A stretch of DNA of 13,057 bases. It comes from Phoronis ovalis. Taxonomy: Eukaryota > Phoronida > Phoronidae. The stretch is from contig JAOXYB010040761.1 of NCBI GenBank assembly GCA_028565635.1, forward strand, positions 1 to 13,057. Direction: 5' to 3'. This document shows positions 8,899 through 13,057 of this stretch, one piece after another (within the stretch, counting starts at the first letter, position 1; every line of letters starts with the position of its first letter). The notes beneath the pieces are model-generated. The model did no database searches, had not been told where the DNA came from, and saw nothing but the letters and a program-made list of their open reading frames with translations. The translations under genes and the position numbers were made by a program.

Positions 8899-9441
8899 AA
8901 TACATTATTCATTCATGGAACTTTCATAAGTACTTTTGCAAGTATTATTTTTGGTAATATTGTCATGCATATTTTTTTAATTACACATTTTTAAAATTAA
9001 TATTCAAAAAACGTGTTGGATGACTTTAACATATGTTTTTTGTTACTATATTCATTTTATTGTTCAAAATTTACATTTACTAATTTTGCCTTGATGTTAA
9101 TTTTTGGGCAGATATGTTTTAGACTATAAGAAGTGATGTAGTCTCTATGGCAGCTTTCCCAGTTCTTTTGATCTAGTGTGTATAATAAGGTAAATAAAGA
9201 TAGAAATAATTAATTAGATATTAGATGTTTTGTAACATTCCTAAGTTTGTAATTGACCGGTGCTTAGTTAAAAATAAAGTTATTTAAAAAACCATTAAAA
9301 TCTAGTTTTATTACTACCACGTTTCAACATTGACTGCCTACTTGAGTGCATCTGGTGGTTGCTTTCATAACTAAGCGCAAGCATATATTAGCCTCAATAA
9401 ATCCAGCAGCCTCTAGTGTTCTTTTCCCGAGGAACAAAGCA

Positions 9442-9660
9442 TTAACGGGATGGTTTATTACAAAACATTCCTAAGTTCGGGAGTTGCTTCAGTGTCCTGC
9501 GGACATGCTCCGTCAAACTGAGACACCCATTGATATCTATTTTTTGCGTCCCTAAATTAATGAAACCGGATAAATAATTGGACAGTTCTGCACTTCTACG
9601 TACAGTCGCTTTGCTAACGTATTTTGCACTATTATGTATGGAGCTAAACAACTTTAGAAA
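9442..9660 (-). other. Doubtful minus-strand open frame, possible exon
   Basis: The minus strand is open for about 70 codons, with a peptide containing SAELSNYLSGFINLG and SLTEHVRRTLKQLPNLG, in a patch with more CpG than its neighbours. It has no ATG at its beginning, so it could only be an internal or terminal exon (acceptor-like TTTCTAAAG or GTTGTTTAG upstream). On the same strand a TATATAAG box lies at about 9743-9750, roughly 90 bp before it. I do not recognise the peptide. It may be a gene fragment or chance. Confidence 0.2.
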
Positions 9661-10476
9661 TAACTTTAAAAACGGAATTAAATCGGTAATAACACCTCGT
9701 GCATAATGTATACAATTAGGTACTGCACTAACTAGACTCTTACTTATATAGTCCCCGCTGCACTATACAGCTATGTTATGTAAATTAAAGGTGATTTCTA
9801 AAGAGTGAATATATATATATATTACTAAATAAATGATGTCCCGTCATTATTGGAATAAAATTCAGTAAACTATTTTCGTTTATCGTCAGAGTATTTTTAT
9901 TATTACCGGTCGTTGTTAATAATGTCTTATTCACCATACCTTTTAGCCATTTCTGTCATATTTATGTACTTAAGTGCATTGTGTACATTGTGATTTGTTT
10001 TGAAGAAATTCAATGCGGTCTACTGAAGCGATTACATTCATTCATCAACTTAATACGATATCGTAAATTATAAAGGAGACGTGCTGCTTAAAATTCGCAC
10101 ACGCAATATTAGCATTATCAAAGGTTTGAAAATGAACACGATTATTTTTAGAAAAGACAAGAGTACAGAAAATAACTGAACTGTATGTTTATAATATTGG
10201 TATACAGTAACTGTTCTTAAATGCAATTTTTGTTTTTAAAATTTACCTAAAAAAAAGCTATCGAATTTTCGATCAAAATATGTTAAGAATTATATTGTTG
10301 ATAAAGTTTATAAAAGCCGTATTGTTGTTTAAATAATAAATAAATACAGCTTAGGCATAGTTTCTATGCAAATTTGTACCCGTTCTTTTAATATATAATA
10401 ATAAGCGAATAAATCACCCAGGCAGTCACACATTGGCTCTATAGTTACCGTAGCGTAGGTCCTAGTCCTAGTTTAG

Positions 10477-10788
10477 ATGTCGGCTACAAATCAAAAAGAC
10501 ACATCGCACGAGGAAAAATCAGGTGTGAAGAAAACCAACCCACACGTAGCGTCTGCTGTATCCGACGAAGGTCAGCTTATCGGTGGATTTCAGAGGACGT
10601 ACGCCGGGACAGGCAGACATTCGCACGAGAAACAAAACAGGGTTAATGCGAGATTAGCTAAGTGTACACCAAATAAACCAGCAGAATCGAAACGAGTACT
10701 TACACAGGATATCAAAAATTCTAAAGGAATAACTCACAGTTATCAATGGAACGCTAACGGTAGACTGTGTGACGGTTTCATTTGGTAA
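10477..10788 (+). CDS. Unrecognised 103-aa protein (or first coding exon)
   Basis: An ATG-started frame of 103 residues, rich in CpG and distinctly different in composition from its AT-rich flanks, which suggests real coding sequence. A TAG codon lies directly before the ATG in frame, so the frame starts here unless that AG is a splice acceptor. The N-terminal 30 residues are polar and likely disordered. The middle (QLIGGFQRTYAGTGRHSHEK) and end (ITHSYQWNANGRLCDGFIW) look more ordered, with aromatic and glycine residues. There is no signal peptide, membrane segment or domain that I recognise; it is basic overall. The stop is TAA at 10786-10788. Near the end TG|GTAATC (10784/10785) could be a 5' splice site joining it in phase to the frame that begins at 11271, giving a 414-aa protein. 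No AATAAA lies close downstream, which slightly favours the joined model. Confidence 0.62.
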   Translation: MSATNQKDTSHEEKSGVKKTNPHVASAVSDEGQLIGGFQRTYAGTGRHSHEKQNRVNARLAKCTPNKPAESKRVLTQDIKNSKGITHSYQWNANGRLCDGFIW

Positions 10789-11271
10789 TCTGTAGTTAGT
10801 AGCTGTTTTTTTTATGGAACTACTTGTATGGTAATGGTCTATTTTGCGCTCAATTTTAATCTTAATAAGGGTATGTTTCCGGGCAGGCGGTATACTTTAG
10901 TATACAAGTATGAATAACCACAGACTATGAACATACTTCTGGACTATAAATAGCTTATATATTACAGACAGGTATAATTGTTACAGTATCAGATAATAGA
11001 GTTTCCTCACACATATTGATTGTTCACAGAAAATCGAAGAGAACGTTTAATCAAAACCAATGATTTCTATGTGTCAACGATTGTTATATACTTAATACAT
11101 TCCTGTGATAGCATTCAGGATTGCAGAGATATATAATAAAAACTGATAAGTTTAACGTATTACAACCGAGAAATGTATATATAGGCATTTAACGCAATTA
11201 TTAATAGTGTTAATCATGTGTACATATGCGTGATCGTAAATATTTGGGAATTCTGCGATCTTGAAATCAGT
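10789..11271 (+). other. Gap between the two right-hand frames: intron or intergenic
   Basis: An AT-rich, 483-bp stretch with no coding frame. It is either an intron (10785-11270, GT...AG, though the acceptor CTTGAAATCAG has a weak pyrimidine tract) or a 3' UTR plus promoter. An AATAAA occurs at about 11135. A five-codon upstream frame, ATG at 11216 to TGA at 11233, would precede the main ATG if transcription starts within this stretch. Confidence 0.45.
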
Positions 11272-12207
11272 ATGGAAGAAGTGGAATACGCAGAACCAGA
11301 CGACTTTGAGTCAATGAATTTGTTGGATCGTAAATATAAAGATGCCCCAGTAGTCGAAGAAGACGGAGAAGTTTATCTTTGTTACACAAAACCAGATATG
11401 CACCACATTCATGTTTCGGAAGAATTGTCGTTGAAACACACTGCAACCACGAATCCAAAATCGTGGGCAATATGGAAAGCAAAATATGGCCGCCGTAAAT
11501 TACATGAGGCCTACAATCAAAGGACTAACTTTTATTATAAAGCTCCTGCTTTCAAAGTTGTCACTGAAGGCAAGCTGGATAACATTGTGTCAAGGTTACA
11601 AAAACCAACCCAGTCGACACAACTTAAAGCAGTCCCGTCTCACAGAGAAGAAATGCATGATGACAACCGGGGAGATGATGGCGAATTAAATGAATATAAG
11701 CAAACAAAAGTAACTTTTGCTGATGAAACAAATTCGGGAGATAACAATGTAGCAAACCATGATAATATGGATGGTAGTAACGGTGAAAAGGAAGATTTGT
11801 CAGCGCCATCTGGGGAGATTAACAGTAGCAATGATAATTTGTCGGTCACAAAAGAGAGCGAAGACGAACAGACAGGGAAAGTAAACAGAGTAAAAAATAA
11901 GGAAACTTTACATCAGAAAGACCAGATAAAAAAGGAGCGGGAACATTTTAAAAGTTATAAAAACAAAAGCGCGACTGCGAATAATCAGCAAGCTGAAAGC
12001 AAAAACAAGAATGAGGAAGAAGAGGAAGAAAAACAAAAGACAGCCGAAGAAATGGCAAAACGCGTTGAATCGTTGTGCAGGGGGACTGTAACCAGTCGTA
12101 TTCGTGCGGCTTCTGTAAAATACAATGGTAAACCAGAGTATGCCGAGAGCGTCAAAGCATATAGTAGTACAGGCAGACGTAAGAAATCGCAATCTGAAAA
12201 GTACTGA
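11272..12207 (+). CDS. Unrecognised 311-aa acidic/lysine-rich protein
   Basis: An intronless frame from ATG 11272 (A at -3, G at +4, a strong start context) to TGA 12205-12207. An in-frame extension upstream to 11218 has no ATG, so 11272 is preferred. Residues 1-115 look like a small conserved region: an acidic start (MEEVEYAEPDDFE), then DGEVYLCYTKPDMHHIHVSE, then a WAIWKAKYGRRKLHEAYNQR block rich in Trp, Tyr and basic residues. Residues 120-250 are low-complexity polar sequence full of Asp, Glu, Asn, Lys and Ser, probably disordered. Residues 247-268 (a run of seven Glu, then KQKTAEEMAKR) could form a short charged helix or coiled coil. The tail (270-311) is basic, with SRIRAASVKYNGKPEYAESV and a GRRKKSQ cluster that could be a nuclear signal (inference). 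No signal peptide or membrane segment. I do not recognise the family. It may be the second exon of the 10477 gene. Confidence 0.8.
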   Translation: MEEVEYAEPDDFESMNLLDRKYKDAPVVEEDGEVYLCYTKPDMHHIHVSEELSLKHTATTNPKSWAIWKAKYGRRKLHEAYNQRTNFYYKAPAFKVVTEGKLDNIVSRLQKPTQSTQLKAVPSHREEMHDDNRGDDGELNEYKQTKVTFADETNSGDNNVANHDNMDGSNGEKEDLSAPSGEINSSNDNLSVTKESEDEQTGKVNRVKNKETLHQKDQIKKEREHFKSYKNKSATANNQQAESKNKNEEEEEEKQKTAEEMAKRVESLCRGTVTSRIRAASVKYNGKPEYAESVKAYSSTGRRKKSQSEKY

Positions 12208-12213
12208 AATAAA
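12208..12213 (+). terminator. Poly(A) signal directly after the 311-aa frame
   Basis: AATAAA begins on the base after the TGA stop (TGAAATAAA), followed by a T-rich stretch. This implies a 3' UTR of only about 15-35 bases if it is used. Confidence 0.65.
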
Positions 12214-12863
12214 CCTGTAATATATTTTATCTTTAGTTCATGCTAAGTCTGCGCAGTTTATTTAGATAAGCATTTGTGTATTCATGTGTTGAAACAGTAT
12301 GTTGAAAATCACGGTGATCGTGCGATATCTGTTCATTAATATACGATTCTTCAAATTATTGTCCTCAGGAAAAGAATCCTAAATTATCCGTTGGATAAAC
12401 TATACTTTGAAAAACTGTCAAAGAGCTCTGTAGCCTGCTTCTTTATCTTAATTTATTGTCTAAAATTATGGTGCATGACTACTAATTTCTAATTTATGAT
12501 CAATTCATGTTATTATGTTCTCTTATGTTATAATTATACACATGTCCCATGTGAAAGTATGTAATATATTTACTATCTTTAACACATCTGTATTACTGTG
12601 TTCATCTTTACGTTGATTTCTATATACAGTGTATGTTTGGGCAAAAAAAACATTGTTTCTGAATTGCAAAATTCTGCTGTTACGATGTTTGCGTCGACGA
12701 TTTAACATTACAAAATAAACTAAAACATCCACCGTAAATTTATTAGTTAGCTATTTTCCAGACAAATTGCAAACCTTTTCAGAAATTTAACAAAAATAAG
12801 AACATTGATAAAAATGATTTCAAAACGTTATAACAGTATGTTTGTACTGTATTAAAGTTGTTA
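12214..12863. other. Spacer between convergent genes, nothing seen
   Basis: AT-rich with no repeat, RNA gene or credible frame. A minus-strand open frame at 12523-12732 lacks any recognisable feature and lies beyond the poly(A) signal of the minus-strand gene. Confidence 0.55.
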
Positions 12864-12869
12864 TTTATT
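12864..12869 (-). terminator. Poly(A) signal of the minus-strand terminal exon
   Basis: TTTATT on the + strand reads AATAAA on the minus strand, 6 bases after the TGA stop at 12878-12876. It supports the reading of 12876-12974 as a last exon. Confidence 0.5.
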
Positions 12870-12875
12870 TTAACA

Positions 12876-12974
12876 TCAGCACCATCCGGGACTCCAAGGA
12901 TCTCCGGCGTCTAAAACTGATACTCCCCATTTGGCAGGTACTTTCTGATAGCGGTAATTTTCGATAAATCCCCA
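12876..12974 (-). CDS. Probable last exon of an unknown minus-strand gene (partial)
   Basis: On the minus strand, an acceptor TTACCAGTTGTAG at 12975 is followed by 32 codons and TGA (12878-12876). The peptide contains GFIENYRYQKVPAKWGVS and then VLDAGDPWSPGWC at the C-terminus. The rich use of Trp, Gly, Pro and Tyr and the higher GC content than the flanks argue for real coding sequence. The codon before the exon is a stop in frame, so the exon must begin exactly after that AG, in phase 0. AATAAA follows the stop within 6 bases. The rest of the gene lies beyond the right edge of the window. I do not recognise the family. Confidence 0.5.
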   Translation of the reverse strand, partial: WGFIENYRYQKVPAKWGVSVLDAGDPWSPGWC

Positions 12975-13057
12975 CTACAACTGGTAACAGGTCATATAGA
13001 CTGGTGGTCTCGTACGGATCGTCTACAAATCAATTATTCAATTAGAATAACTATATG

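Larger units (their letters stand above)
8518..10476. other. Intergenic region, no firm gene
   Basis: Mostly AT-rich. It holds the 83-bp tandem duplication at 8739-8898, AATAAA hexamers at 9193-9198 and 9273-9278, a (TA)n run near 9810-9822, and a CpG-richer patch at about 9400-9660 with a doubtful minus-strand open frame (separate entry). The promoter of the 10477 frame should lie near its right end; I see no clear core element there. Confidence 0.5.

Noticed and set aside
9234-9476. ACATTCCTAAGTT present twice (about 9236 and 9464)
   Set aside because: Only about 13 bases are shared and the flanks do not match; plausible by chance in AT-rich DNA.
11218-11271. Upstream extension of the 311-aa frame
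   Set aside because: It begins at GTG, not ATG, and the ATG at 11272 has a better context; the extension could also be intron.
11624-12192. Minus-strand open frames opposite the 311-aa gene
   Set aside because: Shadows of the Asp/Glu/Lys-rich + strand frame, giving Phe/Leu/Ser-rich strings typical of antisense reading.

Overview
The window reads as animal nuclear DNA. It is AT-rich, with intron-split genes, GT-AG splice sites, AATAAA signals and several small non-autonomous transposons. The main gene is a Popeye-domain protein (POPDC/BVES family), which is metazoan. Together with the repeat style this suggests a marine invertebrate, perhaps a mollusc; that placement is an inference from flavour, not from a diagnostic marker.

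Left part (1-7092): a four-exon POPDC gene on the + strand, with exons 884-1551, 4712-4814, 6107-6341 and 6971-7092. All junctions are phase-compatible and give a 375-residue protein: a glycosylated N-terminus, three membrane helices and a cytoplasmic cyclic-nucleotide-binding Popeye domain. Intron 1 holds a 371-bp element with CCAGGGGGTAC-type inverted ends. Intron 2 holds a tandem duplication, and one copy carries a TA-flanked MITE while the other is the empty site. The most striking feature is at the end of exon 3. The last coding 43 bp plus the 5' splice donor are repeated three times in a near-identical 60-bp tandem array, and the frame stays open, so donor choice could give proteins of 375, 395 or 415 residues.

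Middle part (7093-10476): non-coding. It holds a likely 3' UTR, a dispersed repeat, a 343-bp near-complete fold-back element (8175-8517), an 83-bp tandem duplication and a CpG-richer patch (about 9400-9660) with a doubtful minus-strand open frame.

Right part (10477-13057): two compact open frames on the + strand (103 aa and 311 aa) that I do not recognise. They could be separate genes, or two exons of one 414-aa protein, because a phase-matching GT/AG pair exists. The 311-aa frame is followed at once by AATAAA. Facing it on the minus strand is a probable last exon of an unknown gene (12974 down to 12876), also with AATAAA within a few bases of its stop. The two form a convergent pair with very short 3' UTRs.

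No prokaryote-style operon, CRISPR array, rRNA or tRNA is visible, and I found no multi-gene novel system. The items most worth checking are the triple splice-donor repeat in POPDC, the composite MITE with its internal empty-site control, and the unrecognised genes at the right end.
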